A stretch of 64,000 nucleotides of DNA from Megascapheus bottae (Eukaryota > Chordata > Mammalia > Rodentia > Geomyidae), in contig JANJXV010000017.1 in NCBI GenBank assembly GCA_024803745.1, positions 1,261,001-1,325,000 of the forward strand, given 5' to 3'. The notes below the pieces were generated by a model that saw only the letters and a list, made by a program, of their open reading frames with translations, was not told the DNA's origin and did not search any database. Shown here piece after piece: positions 34,291 to 45,858 of this stretch (position 1 is the first letter of the stretch; each line of letters starts with the position of its first letter). A program made the translations under genes and the position numbers.

Positions 34291-36461
34291 CACCAGTGGT
34301 CCAATATGTGGCAAGGCCTGTTTTTATTTTCATAGTCAATGCCTTCTCTTTGTTTCCTCACACAATGAAAAGTTTAAATGAGCCCTTTGGAATCTCTTTT
34401 AATTTGTTGTCGAATGAAGTCCGTCTTCGCCATGGAGGGAGTTTTCTAGTTTTGTCTTACTTTGTCCTACATAGTAGAGGAAATAGCTAGTTCCTTGGGA
34501 TATCTTTAAATTAAAAAAAAATAGTTCCCATGGGGTCACTAATCTCATTGATAGGCATTCTACCTCATGAGCTAATCATCTCTGGAAGGTCCAATATCCA
34601 AATATGGTTCAATATCCAAATCCTATGGATATAGAATCTTGATGTAAGAACAAAAAGCTGTAGTACAGTCCACTACAGCTACCAAGGATTTGGTATACTT
34701 CATAAAGATGAAAATTATTGAAGTAGCATCTAAGATACTATCATATTAATTATCCAATTAAGGTTTTAAAACATCCCACCAGCAATAGAGAAAAAAAGAT
34801 TGGAAAAACACAGGATAGATTGGTTACTCTTAAGCTGAGCAATGATAGAATGATAGAGGCTTCTGCAAAAGGTGGAGGAGTATTTGAGTATCATGAAAGT
34901 GATGTCAGACTTTAGTTGTGGTGGCTGATTAAATGATATGGAAAAGAGAGAAATTAAGGGTGATTTTAAAATAATCTGGTTTGTTTGATTCTGATAGGTA
35001 ATGGCATCATTCATGAGTGTTGAGTGTCTCATTTCCTCAGCAATAAAAATGATAATCATGCTTTTCTCATCTTGCAACATTCTTAGTTGACAAAACAAGG
35101 CAGCGTTTTGAGTCTTGTTCCTCCTATTTAAGGTTTATCCATATCTTTCCACTAATCAGGTGACCTTCCCACCTTCAATTTTAGCACACATACATCGTTC
35201 TCAACTAGTCCTCACAGGCATATGCTTACAGGGAGTAACTCAGTAGTACCTAAACTTCAAGTGGCTACATACAAAGTACCTATCCTATATATCCAACAAC
35301 AACAGGAAGAATGCAATGGTACTTTTGAAATCATTAGTTTTCAACATTAACTCTGAACACAGCTGCACCTTGTTCTTAGAATTTTTTTTTCTGCTCAAAT
35401 CACTCAAGATATTAACAGAACTCAACAATTGCTTAAGGGCCCTGGGTTTCTGAACTACTCATTTATCATGCTGCATTCAACCCTTATCCTTACCTTTCTG
35501 AATTTCTATAAAATTTAGTGCTGGGTGTCACAATATTTAATGCTGTATTATTATAGCATCTGTTCTACAACTTTTATGCCTTTAATGTAGATCCTAAGTT
35601 CTTCAGATGGATTTACTTAGTGCAGTGAAGAAGGCCTAACAAATAAAATGACTTGATGCCATAAAAAATAGTCAATATCTTTTCTTGATGAGTCTTCTTA
35701 AAGTTTAGTCTTCTCTATGATGAAAGAGATGACATTGTTCACGATGAATTGCACTCACAAATTGACATGTTGAGTGGAAAACCCTCTGTACAATTTCTTA
35801 AAAGATAATAATACTTTATTTCAAAGTTCATAACTCCTGATCCTCTTTGTATATCAAAATCAATGTTCATGTTTTGAAGAAAGAAAAATAATTGGAAAAC
35901 AATAAGAAGTTATGATAACTTTTAGCTTCAGTCTTAAAATTGGGAAAAATATTGGCTTAGGAACATTTCGACCTTCTTTATATTTTAAGCCTTCAATTCT
36001 CTGTCAGTTCAAAAATTGCAATGATAATTTCATTGTTCCCTAAAAAAATGTCAATAATATGTCATTCAATGATTAGAGAGAAATTTGCAGCAGGAACTAA
36101 TAAAACCTCATTGCTTTCTTGGTGAGGCAGATCAAGTCACAGCTCTAGGAAGACCAGCCACAAGTCAATGGAGATTCTAACATACCTTGGGCAAAGGACT
36201 TTAATAAATTGCTTCAAATAGCTCAGACCATTTGGTATTAAAATTCAAAATTACTTTCCATGGAAATGTAGAGATATAGCAATTGTTTAGCTCCATTTTC
36301 AAAATCTGTTCCAGGAAACTCTGGATAATTTGGGGGAAACACAATGACATTGTGCCTTTGTATTTTATCCCTGGTACTTCAGATGGGTCAAATTTATTTT
36401 AAATCTCCAACCAAAGACTTTTTTAAAAAAAAATCAAATGTGTATATAAAGATCTGCTTCA
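34291..36461. other. No recognised feature
   Basis: About 2.2 kb of AT-rich sequence with no recognised repeat, RNA gene or exon. Confidence 0.5.
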
Positions 36462-36706
36462 AAGCTGAGTGAGGTGGATCACATCTATAATCCTAGCTAC
36501 TCAGGAGGCTGAGATCTGAGGCTAATGATTCAAAGCCTGCCTGGACACTAAAGAACAGTGAGACTCTTATCTCCAATTAACCACTAGAAAAATGGGAAGT
36601 GGTATTGTGGCTGAAGGGATAGGCCAGATACTCATGGGACAGTGATCTCAGGGACAGTGCTCAGGTCCAGAGTTGAAGCCCCATGACAGACAAAAGAAAA
36701 AAAAAT
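36462..36706 (+). mobile_element. B1-Geo composite SINE, full length
   Basis: Forward copy useful as a reference: B1-like half (aatcctagctactcaggagg, ctgagatctgaggctaatga), linker tatctccaattaaccactag, Geo half (gtggtattgtggctgaaggg; gagttgaagccccatgacag) and an A-rich tail. Confidence 0.92.
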
Positions 36707-36841
36707 ATTTCCGTGTAGATATTTAGAGAATAGTAATCACAAAACAGCAATTTGTTAGCAATTTGACTAATTGGTTTACGCTTATAAGTGGTAAAGAGAC
36801 TTCTTGATGAATGTATACCAAAGTATATCATTAAAAAATCT

Positions 36842-36842
<1 letters not shown>

Positions 36843-36888
<46 letters not shown>
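36843..36888. repeat. (CA)n microsatellite
   Basis: About 23 CA units. Confidence 0.98.
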
Positions 36889-36892
<4 letters not shown>

Positions 36893-38092
36893 CATGTGTA
36901 AAGACGCACATACAGAAACTAGCCACCTCCTTCCTGTGTTACACGTAAGCTGATTTCCCTCCCAAAAAGTTACTCTGGAAAGAGGGACACAAAGACTCCA
37001 AATTCTTAAGGCAGATTTTTTTTTCTGCTCACTCAAACAAACTGATTTAAGAAACACAACAAAGCCACAAGGATAACTGATCACTACAAAGGCTCCATCA
37101 AGAGACTGAATAGCAGATGTAGGTGGCACAAAAAAAAATCCCCCAAATAAATTGAAGAGGTATTCTTTTCCTAAGTTTCATTTTTATTTTCTATTTTTAC
37201 TTATTTTTCCTTTTTATTTTTTACTTTATTTCCCCCCTCCTTTCCCCATTTTTTCCTTCTTCATTGCTGATTTATTTATTCTATGATTCACAGCCTATTG
37301 TGATGAGTAGGCTTCAGCCTTAGTAGTATGTATACTAAATTCAGGCTATATTTTGATTACTTGATTTTCTATTTCTCAATCTTAGTATTTTTGATTTTAG
37401 CAGTATTACTTAATACATACTTTATACATATATTACTTTATGCATAGAGTCTTTCTTTTTATTCTTCTTGTATTTTTTTCCTCACTTCATCTGAATTTAG
37501 CTCTTAGCTTTTTTCTTTCTGTTCCTTTCCTTCTCTCTTTCCTCTACTCTTATTTTCTCCTTTTATTTTTTATTGTATCTCATAATATTTCTATAATTTC
37601 ACCTCAACTCATTTTTAATATTTTTGGTCCTTTACCCCTCTTTTTTTCTTTAATCTGTTGATCCTTAGTGATTTGTCATTGAATTAGAGTGTATTTCTAT
37701 CAATTTTGCCTGTGTTAGAATGGCTCATCTTGTTATAACTTTGGTTTAGATTGTTTTAAAGTTCAGTACAGTTTTATTCACTGCTCACAATTTTGTGAAA
37801 CTCTTACCTCTGAATCCTTCCATTAATAAAGAAAAGGAGAGATAGATAAGGGAATATCTATCAATGATTTTGAATCTCTAAAAGGGGTGTCGTTACAGGC
37901 TTAAGGTTGGTTTTAGTTTTAAAACCTTGTTCTGTGGTGGTATTGGATGTGCTTTTGTAACCTAAAAGTAGAAATAGAGTGAAACCTTTCTATGATTGTG
38001 AACTTCTGAAGTCTGTGCAGCTACAGGTCACTGGGTTGGTTCATGTAAAAAACTGTGCTTTGGTCAGGTATTGTATTTGCTTTCATTTCCAA

Positions 38093-38990
38093 ATGGACAG
38101 AACAAGCAATAGAAGTAAAAGTAAAATGGCAAGTCAAGAAACCTCAGCTTCAACTTAAACAGGTAACAGAGCAGTGAATGAGGATAGTCCTCAAAAGACT
38201 CTACAAACACTATTGGTAAACATGCCAAATGAAAAGATTGAAAACCTGTGTATGACTATAGGGGAGCATGATGAGGAAACTCAAAGATTAAGAGAGGAAT
38301 TCATGGAATCCACAAATAGAAAGCTGAATGAATTCCAATTAAAATACAGCCACTAAGCTAAATGACTTGATAGAGAACACTGAATATCAAATAAAGTAAA
38401 GAAGTCATATAAAGAAATTGATGCCATCAAAATAGAGCAATTAGTAGGCAGGAAATACAAAACAAACTCCCAAGTCTGGACATTAGACTTGCTGATGTAG
38501 AAGTTAGAATCTCTGGAAATTGAACATGGTCTAGACTTTTTAGACAAAAAACAAATGGATATTCAAAACAAATCCAAGAAACAAGATATATCACTGTAAG
38601 AGGTACACAACACAATCAGGAAGCCTAATTTAAGGCTAAATGGGAAGGAGGAGAAGGAAGCTAAAGGAATAGTAAATGTATGCTAGCAGCGAACTTCCAA
38701 AACATCCAAATGGATAGGCCCATTCAGACAAAAAAACCACCAACAGTCCAGACAAGAACAGAACATCCCACCACCACATTTTAGTCTACACAGGATCAAT
38801 AGTGATAAAGGACAGGACTCTTAAAGCTGTTAAGGAAAAAAGATCAAATATCTATAAAGGAAAACCAATGAGAACAACTATAGATTTTTCAGCAGAAACT
38901 ATGAAAGCAAATAGACACTGGATTGAAGTATACCATGGTCTAAAGACAAGCAATCAAGACAACCAACAAATCAACCAAGAATAGTGTATG
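38093..38990 (+). pseudogene. Decayed L1 ORF1 (RNA-binding chaperone)
   Basis: A start ATG at 38093 (MDRTSNRSKSKM) begins an ORF1-like frame that is soon broken by stops. Downstream frames keep the coiled-coil-region piece EEFMESTNRKLNEFQ (38174-38356) and the C-terminal-domain block IYKGKPMRTTIDFSAETMKA (38802-38984). That block is the diagnostic L1 ORF1p 'Y-K-G-K-P-x-R ... DFSAET' signature. In intact L1s this protein coats L1 RNA. This copy cannot make it. Confidence 0.85.
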
Positions 38991-39826
38991 CAGATAAACT
39001 CTCATTCATAATTTAGAGACAAATAAAAATCTTCCACAGAAAAGAAAAATTAAAACAATATATCACTACTTAAATAGCACTACAAAACATACTTAAAGAT
39101 GATCAACAAGAACACGATATAGGCAGAGAAATGGCTGCTAAACAAAGAATCAGATAATTGTAGTAAGACGATGAATCATATCCCCTAAGAAGGTGGATAA
39201 CATGGCAGGAGCTCCCAATCCTAACTCTCAATATCAATGGACTTAATTCTCCAATAAAATGACATAGAGTGATTGTTGGATCAAGAAGCAAGATCCATCT
39301 ATCTGCTGTCTTCAAGATGCACATGTGGATCACAAAAATCAATGGCATATATGTGAAAAGCTAGAATAAGTCAATCAAGCAAATTGACCCATAAGCAGGC
39401 CAGAGTTGCAATCCTTATATCACATGAAATAGATTTCAAATTAAAATTAGTAGGAGATATAAAGGACATTGCATAATAATAAAAGGATCTCTGCTCCAAG
39501 AGGATATAACAATTCTAAATTTATACACCAAAGGCCATTGCAACAAAATTCATCAACTAACCTAAAATCACACCTAGATCCAAATACAGTGGTGGGTGGC
39601 AACTTTAACACATCCCTGGCATCTCTGCATAGATCAACCAGGGAAAAATTCAATGGAGAAACCTCAGAAATAAACAATTGCATAGATCAACTATACTTAA
39701 CAGACATCAGTGGAATATTTTACCCAGCAGCATCAGAATATGCATACTTCTTGGAAGCACAAGCTCTTTGCAAATGACATGATCCTGTACTTCAAGAATC
39801 CCCTCCCAATTTACTTGAACTGATAT

Positions 39827-40089
39827 AAAACTTTGGCAATGTGTTGGGGCCAGGAGTTTGGCCTAGTGGTTAAAGTGCTTGCCTAGCATGCACAAAGACC
39901 CGGGTTCGATTCCTTGGTACCACATATATAGAAAAGGCTGGAAGTGGTGCTGAGGCTCAAGTGGTAGAGCTCTAGCCTTGAGAAAGTCCAAGGACAGTGC
40001 TCAGGCCCTGAGCTCAAGCCCAGGACTGGCAAAACAAACAAACAAACAAACAAAAACAAACAAACAAAAAAAAAAACTTTGGCAATGTG
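39827..40089 (+). mobile_element. IDL-Geo SINE with 17-bp TSD
   Basis: Body 39844-40072: ggagtttggcctagtggtta, B box cgggttcgattccttgg, Geo half, and a long (AAAC)n tail. The perfect TSD aaaactttggcaatgtg is at 39827-39843 and 40073-40089. It splits L1 ORF2. Confidence 0.96.
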
Positions 40090-40879
40090 GTCATACATGA
40101 AATCAACCCACAAAAATCAGGAACTTATTTGTATATCACAACATGAAAAGCAATGCTGAAACTAGAAAAAATTCTGTAATAGCCTCAAAAATTTCTAGGA
40201 ATTAAGCAAAGAGATGAAGGACCTATCTGATGAAAACTTTGAAAACCTGAAAAAGGAAATGAATGCAGATTTAAAGAAGGTGGAAAATCTCCCACCTTCC
40301 TGGATTGGGAAGATTAGCATCATGAAAATGGTTACACTGCCCAAAGCTATCAACAAATTCATTGTAATATCCATAAATTCCCTAACAACATTCTTTAATG
40401 AAATAATAGAAGAAATAAAAAAAATTCATGTGGAGTAACAGAATACCCTGAACAGTAAAAAAACAATCTTTAGCAGGAAAAACAGTGTTGGAGGAATATC
40501 AATGCCAAACTTCATTACAAAATTCTAGTAATAATACAGCTTGGTCCTGGCACATGAACAGGCCTGCAGACCAGTTGAACAGGATTGAGGACCTGGAAAT
40601 GATCCCACAGACCTATGGGAAGCTCATCTTTGATAAGGGCATAAAATTATCAGATGGAAGAAAGATAACCTCTTCAAAAAATGGTTTTGTCAGAATTGGT
40701 TACACATGTGTATAAAACTGGTTAGCTCCTTGTATATCACCTTGTATCATAAACAACTCCAAATGGATCAAAGATCTAGAGGTAAGAGCAAATATACTTA
40801 AAGTATTACAAGAAGGGATAGAGAATACAATAGGTCTCCTTGGTAGCATTGAAACTTCTTCAATAAACATCCAGAAACA

Positions 40880-41055
40880 TGAGGCTAGGAGTTTGGCCTA
40901 GCGGTAGAGTGCTTGTCTAGCATGCAATAACAGTACCATAGATATAGAAAAAACCGGAAATGGTGCTGTGGCTCAAGTGGTAGAGTGCTAGCCTCGAGAA
41001 AGTCCAAGCACAGTGCTCAGACCCCGAGTTTAAGCCCCAGGATTGGCAAAAAAAA
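40880..41055 (+). mobile_element. IDL-Geo SINE, B box of left half lost
   Basis: ggagtttggcctagcggtag is followed by a shortened left half (the tRNA B-box region is deleted), then a good Geo half (gtgctgtggctcaagtggta; gagtttaagccccaggattg). Flanks atccagaaaca / atctagaaaca. Confidence 0.9.
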
Positions 41056-42305
41056 ATCTAGAAACACAACAAATCAAATAAAGGATGGTTAAATGGGACT
41101 GCATTAAACTGCAGAGCTTCAGCATGACAAAGGTCATAGCTAGCAAGATAAACAGAAAGCCCACAGGCTGGGCAAAATTTTTCACTAGCCATACAACAGA
41201 TAAGATCCTTATATCACAAATATACCTAGTGCTAGAAAAACCCACCCTCACCTTTAACAAGTCCTTAGAGAAACAATCACTAGGAACAGCAAATACATGA
41301 AGAAATGAGCATCATCTCTAGCCATAAAAGAAATGGAAATCAAAGCTACATTGAGATTCCACCTTACCCCAGTTAAAATGCCAATTTTCAAGAAAAGAAA
41401 TAATAACAGATCCTAGTGGAGATGTGGCCAAAAGAAAATGCTACTATACTGTTGGTGGGAATGCAAACTGGTTCAACAACTCGGGAAAGCAGTTTGGAGG
41501 TTCCTGAAAAGACCAAATACGGAGCTCCTCTATGACTCAATAATCCATCTCCTTGGCATTTACCCAAGACCACACTGAAGCCACTAGCACAATTATGTTC
41601 ATTGAAGCATTATTTTCCATTGCTCAGATATGGAACCAACCAACCCAGATGTCCTTCAGTGGATGAGTGGATGAAGAAAATGTGGTATATATACACAATG
41701 GAATTCTATACTGCCATCAGAAACAACGACATCACCCCATTTGTAAAGAAATGGAAAGGCATAGAAAATCATAGTAAATGAAGTAATTCAGACCCAAATA
41801 AACAGACTCCCCTTAATTTGTAACAATTAGTATATATCTATGATAGGCCTAGCAGAGGATCATAGCAGCTGAATATCTATGTGTATATGACCATCTAAAA
41901 ATCTTTCTAATCTAAATGGACTCCTAGACATGGAGACAAGAATTTAAAAAAAAAAACTGTGTGAAGTTATCTTCTTTTTTTGTTTTCTTTTGTTTTTTTT
42001 CCTTGATTTATCCCTTGTGTTTGATTTTTGATACCCTGTGTTTTGTAGATTTTTACCTGATTTGGAGAATCGAAGGGGAATAACAAAAATCTTGAGACAA
42101 ACGATATGAGGTAAACCAACACAGCAGTGATACTCACAAGATTCTATGTTGAAAATGTACTTTACAACTTGGGAGGGATTAGGTGAAGGGAAATTGGGAG
42201 AAAATGAGGGATGACATAACATAGTTTAACAAGATATGTACTCAGTACCTTACTCATGTGAATGTAACCTTTACTATTAAATAAATTTAATGTAAAAAAC
42301 AAAAG

Positions 42306-42710
42306 ACCCCGTTAAACATGACTATAATGTCCAATAGTTATTTGACTTAATAATGTGAGAAGACCATGATATTGAAAATTATTCAAAGAAAATTTGGAAA
42401 ACTGTATATACTTAGGCCTGAAAGAATGTCTGAGATGAAAAACTTGTTAAATATGCATCATTCCTAAGGATGAGATACCTATGGTTTTCCATAGTTTTCC
42501 CATTTCTACTGCTTAGATATTTTACATTTCTTTCAGTTATAAATCTAAAGCAAACATATTGGTATAGTTTGTAGTTGATCAAAGAATGCTATACTAAGTC
42601 TACCTTATTGATTGATTTGTGACATATGGTTTTCACTAAGAACATCAGATGAATAGATGGATGATAAATAGATAGATGGATAGCTAGATATTAAAGAAAC
42701 TTCAAAAACA
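42306..42710. other. Unrecognised; short GATA/GATG run
   Basis: AT-rich sequence. A gatg/gata-rich run lies at about 42651-42690, just upstream of the L1 insertion site. Confidence 0.5.
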
Positions 42711-43271
42711 AAAAAGTTAAATTCAGGAAAGACTTAGAAAAAATCATATTAAGTGAAGTAAGCCAGACTCAAAGGAACTTAGGCTCAATGGTTTCCCTCA
42801 TTCGTCATAATCAGTAGAAACCTTGGAGCTCTACTAGCAGAGATTTGCAATAGAGCAAAATCTTGATACATAAGGCCATATAATGTGAAGCTAATTGAAA
42901 GGACCTCCAGGATATTGAAACAAAAGCCATATAATGAATGATTGTTGTCCTTAATGTACTATGTTGTCTCTCATCTCCTTTGCTGTCCCTTGGTTATCTC
43001 ATATTGGTATAGTATCTCACTTTGTTATCTGATATATTGAATTTATTTGTATTTGGATATTTGAAATTTGATAGGGAAGGGGGGAAAACCAAGATGGGTG
43101 GGGGGTGTGTGGGGGGGAGGGAAATGGGTACCAAGACATGTGAAAGGGTATCAATATATGTGAATTAATGCACCTTCTATCTGGCAAATATCATGTAACC
43201 CTTTTACTAATTACAATAAAAAAATTAAAAAAAAATAAATGTACCACAATGGTAAAAAAAAGTTAAATTCA
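42711..43271 (+). mobile_element. LINE-1 type A 3' end with 18-nt 3' tag
   Basis: The insertion 42726-43256 starts within the last codons of ORF2 (aaagacttagaaaaaatcat) and carries the type A 3' UTR with a G-rich tract (about 43076-43128). A perfect TSD, aaaaagttaaattca, is at 42711-42725 and 43257-43271. After the first A-rich tail come 18 non-L1 bases (43236-43253, taaatgtaccacaatggt), then a second A-run and the TSD. Confidence 0.95.
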
Positions 43272-44434
43272 CAAATATGCATTATTGATATTTGTTGGTG
43301 GGCAGAGATTCTGAGTCACATATATTATATTCAGATATGTTTAAAAGTTGTACAGCATGGGTGGTATAGTTGTGAGCATTGCTGCCTTCCAAATATGTTT
43401 AACAGTGTTTGAAGTCTATTGAATATTTCCTTAGCCTCAATTTTATGAAAATATATCCCTCAAAAAGTGCATGGTGTTTCCCAAAGGGAGGGAAAGCAGA
43501 TGTGGTAAGAGAGGATTTTTAGAATACAGCCCCAAAAGCCAGGAATCTCATATTAGATCAGTTGCCTGACAAGTAAAGAGATGGTAAACATCAGACAAAG
43601 GAGATTTATTATGATATGGAGAAGAACAATCTGAATATTTTCAGCTGTATTCAGTGGTTCAGATATTGTTTATAATTTAAGTAGGGAGATTGGAGGCAGG
43701 GAATGAAAAAGGTATACACAGTGAAAACAACTAGACACATATATAACTTAGTTAACTCCTCGTGTTTGTTATTGAAGGCTCGGTAGTTGGTCATTGTTTT
43801 TGTCATTTTTCTAAAGGATGGTAAGAAGGTATTTCCTAAAGAACACAGTTTTGTTTTTTGTCAGAAGATTCTTATAAGGAAATCCTGCTTTTCCTTCTCC
43901 TGCCAACCACCCCGAGGTCCAAGCTGGTTAGAGTGACTGCATAAAGAAATAGATTAGAGCAAAAGACACATATGAAATGATAGAAAAATTGAGCTGAATG
44001 CCCATCTTTTCATGAATCGACAAGCCCAGCAAAAGCATCTTGTAGGTTACCTCTTATAAAGTGATAATTTGAGATTTGTTGAAAGGAAGCATATCTTCAG
44101 TGAAATTTCAGAAGTTGACTTTATAGTAAAAAAGAATGAATCAAGCATCTGTAGTATTTCTAGCAAAGATAATAAAATAACATCTAGCATGGGATTGGAA
44201 ATATTAATCATAACTAACTTGTGTGACAATAACATGGCATATTCCATGAAGTTCAATTATGACATGATCAGACCTGCTACATGTTCTATGTAGATGAATC
44301 TGTGTAATTTTAGAGTACTGGACCATGTGCCTCCTGAACATTCACTCATTCTTCTTCAGCAATGATTTATGGAACAATGTATATAAAAATATGAAAGATT
44401 TACTGCATATCCTCCTAAATGGAGAACCAATGAA
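43272..44434. other. No recognised feature
   Basis: Unrecognised, about 1.2 kb. The overlapping short frames on both strands at 44047-44293 look like chance. Confidence 0.45.
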
Positions 44435-44635
44435 ACAGTAATATGTTGGAAATGAACTTTACAACTTGGGAGGATCTGGGGGGAGGAAATATGGGAAAAA
44501 TATGAGGGACAGGGTAACAATGTTCAACAAGAAATGTATTCACTACCTTATGTATGTAAGTGTAGCCTCTCTTTACCTGAGCTAAATAACTGTAACCACT
44601 GTACATCACCTTGATAATAACAATTTTTGAAATAT
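44435..44635 (+). mobile_element. LINE-1 type B 3'-UTR end
   Basis: Forward type B tail: atgttggaaatgaactttac, aacttgggaggatctggggg, actaccttatgtatgtaagt, catcaccttgataataacaa. Confidence 0.85.
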
Positions 44636-44651
44636 TTTATTAACACTGATT

Positions 44652-44949
44652 TTTATTGTAATGAATAGAGGGGTTACACTTGTATTTGCCTGATAGAAGG
44701 TGCATTACTTCTCACACACTGATGTTCTTCTCATGTTTTTGTCCTCATTGCCTTCCCTTACCCCTCCCTTCATCTTGTTTTGCCTCTTTCTCTTTCCTAT
44801 TTCAAATAAACAAATGTGTATACAATATACCAGGTAACAAAGTCAGATACTGTAACAATATGAGATTAACCAAAAGGCAACAAAAGAGAGGAGAAATAAC
44901 AGTACATTAAGAAAAACAATGACATATTATAAAGCTCTTGTTTCCATAT
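44652..44949 (-). mobile_element. LINE-1 type A 3'-UTR end
   Basis: Reverse type A tail (attgtaatgaatagaggggt; gtacattaagaaaaacaatg). It stops exactly where the type C tail begins. Confidence 0.85.
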
Positions 44950-45203
44950 CTTTTACATCATATTTCAAATGTCATGTTTAACAAACAAGGGAATCTCTAT
45001 ATGCAATCACTGGTACACCGATTTTAGAACATAATTAAAGTTAAGCTGAGGGTTTGCATCCAAACAGTATAAGAGTGATGACTCAATATTTGGGTACCCA
45101 AGGTTATGGACATGGTCTTGGAGATATAAACATAGACTTAAAATGTCTAGGATGAGATATATACTCTACGGACATAATAATATATAGTTTGATATGTATC
45201 TAT
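44950..45203 (-). mobile_element. LINE-1 type C 3'-UTR end
   Basis: Reverse match to the type C tail at 5434-5530 (acatcatatttcaaatgtca; gtttaacaaacaagggaatc). The first 100 bp match well; beyond that it is weaker. It continues after the nested L1 at 45630. Confidence 0.7.
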
Positions 45204-45629
45204 GAAATAACACATTTTTTAGTTTTAAATGTGTGTTTATATTTTTTTAGATTTTTAATTGTAATTGATAGAAGGGTTACATTATATTCACCAGATAGAA
45301 GGTGCATTACTTCACAAACATTGATACCCTTTCTCATGACATGGTCCCCATTTCTCTCCCCCATCTCCCCCCCCCCGCTCATCTTGATTTCCCTCCTTCC
45401 CTATCCAATTTGAAATAACCAATTAAGCACATATAAAATATATCAGATAACAAGGTGAAATACTGTAACAATAGGAGATAACCAAGGGATGACAAAAGAG
45501 ATAAGAGATAACATAGTACATTAAGGACAAGTCACTCATTATATGGCTTTTGTTTCCTTATCCTGGAGGTCCTTACATTTAATGTCATACTATTTGGCCT
45601 TATGTCTCTAGGAAATAACACATTTTTTA
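45204..45629 (-). mobile_element. LINE-1 type A 3'-UTR with 20-nt 3' tag
   Basis: The insertion 45222-45611 is flanked by the perfect 18-bp TSD gaaataacacatttttta (45204-45221, 45612-45629). It contains only 3' UTR. A T-run at 45242-45248 is the first tail. The 20 bases 45222-45241 (gttttaaatgtgtgtttata) separate it from the TSD. Confidence 0.93.
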
Positions 45630-45699
45630 AAGAAGACATTTGACTGTAAATTTTTGAGGCCTTCAGCCAGACAAACATCAGAAAATATCAGAAACTCAA

Positions 45700-45858
45700 C
45701 TTATTTCAAAAAATTATTATTAAGGTGATGTACAATGGTTAAAGTTACTTAGGTCAGATAAAGAGTATATTTCTTTTGGGACAATATCACCCCTTCCCTT
45801 GTTCTCTAGCAGTTTTCCCTCATCCCTACCCATAAGTTGTACAGTTCATTTTCAACGT
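45700..45858 (-). mobile_element. LINE-1 type B 3'-UTR relic
   Basis: Reverse type B tail: ttaggtcagataaagagtat, then tacccataagttgtacagtt, cattttcaacg. Confidence 0.78.

Larger units (their letters stand above)
39205..41830 (+). pseudogene. Decayed L1 ORF2 with endonuclease-to-RT deletion
   Basis: The endonuclease domain is recognisable (SICCLQ near 39295; GNFNTSLASLHRSTREKFNG at about 39595-39655; YAYF at about 39740). At about 39755 the sequence jumps straight to the RT active-site region (LFANDMILYFKNPLP, with N in place of the first catalytic D of FADD). Most of the RT domain is therefore missing. The thumb and C-terminal region follows, with SINE interruptions, to a stop near 41828. 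Confidence 0.87.
37140..42305 (+). mobile_element. LINE-1 type B, nearly full length but internally deleted
   Basis: Order on the plus strand: a pyrimidine-rich presumed 5' UTR (about 37140-38092), an ORF1 relic, an inter-ORF region, an ORF2 relic with a large deletion, a type B 3' UTR (gttgaaaatgtactttacaa; acttgggagggattaggtga) and a tail ending near 42305. It carries two IDL-Geo SINEs. The 5' boundary is inferred from composition, not from a TSD. Confidence 0.85.

Noticed and set aside
36661..37129. Cys-Val repeat proteins on the minus strand
   Set aside because: They are translations of the CA microsatellite and its flanks.
41944..42222. 92-codon minus-strand frame
   Set aside because: It is the antisense of a type B L1 3' UTR.
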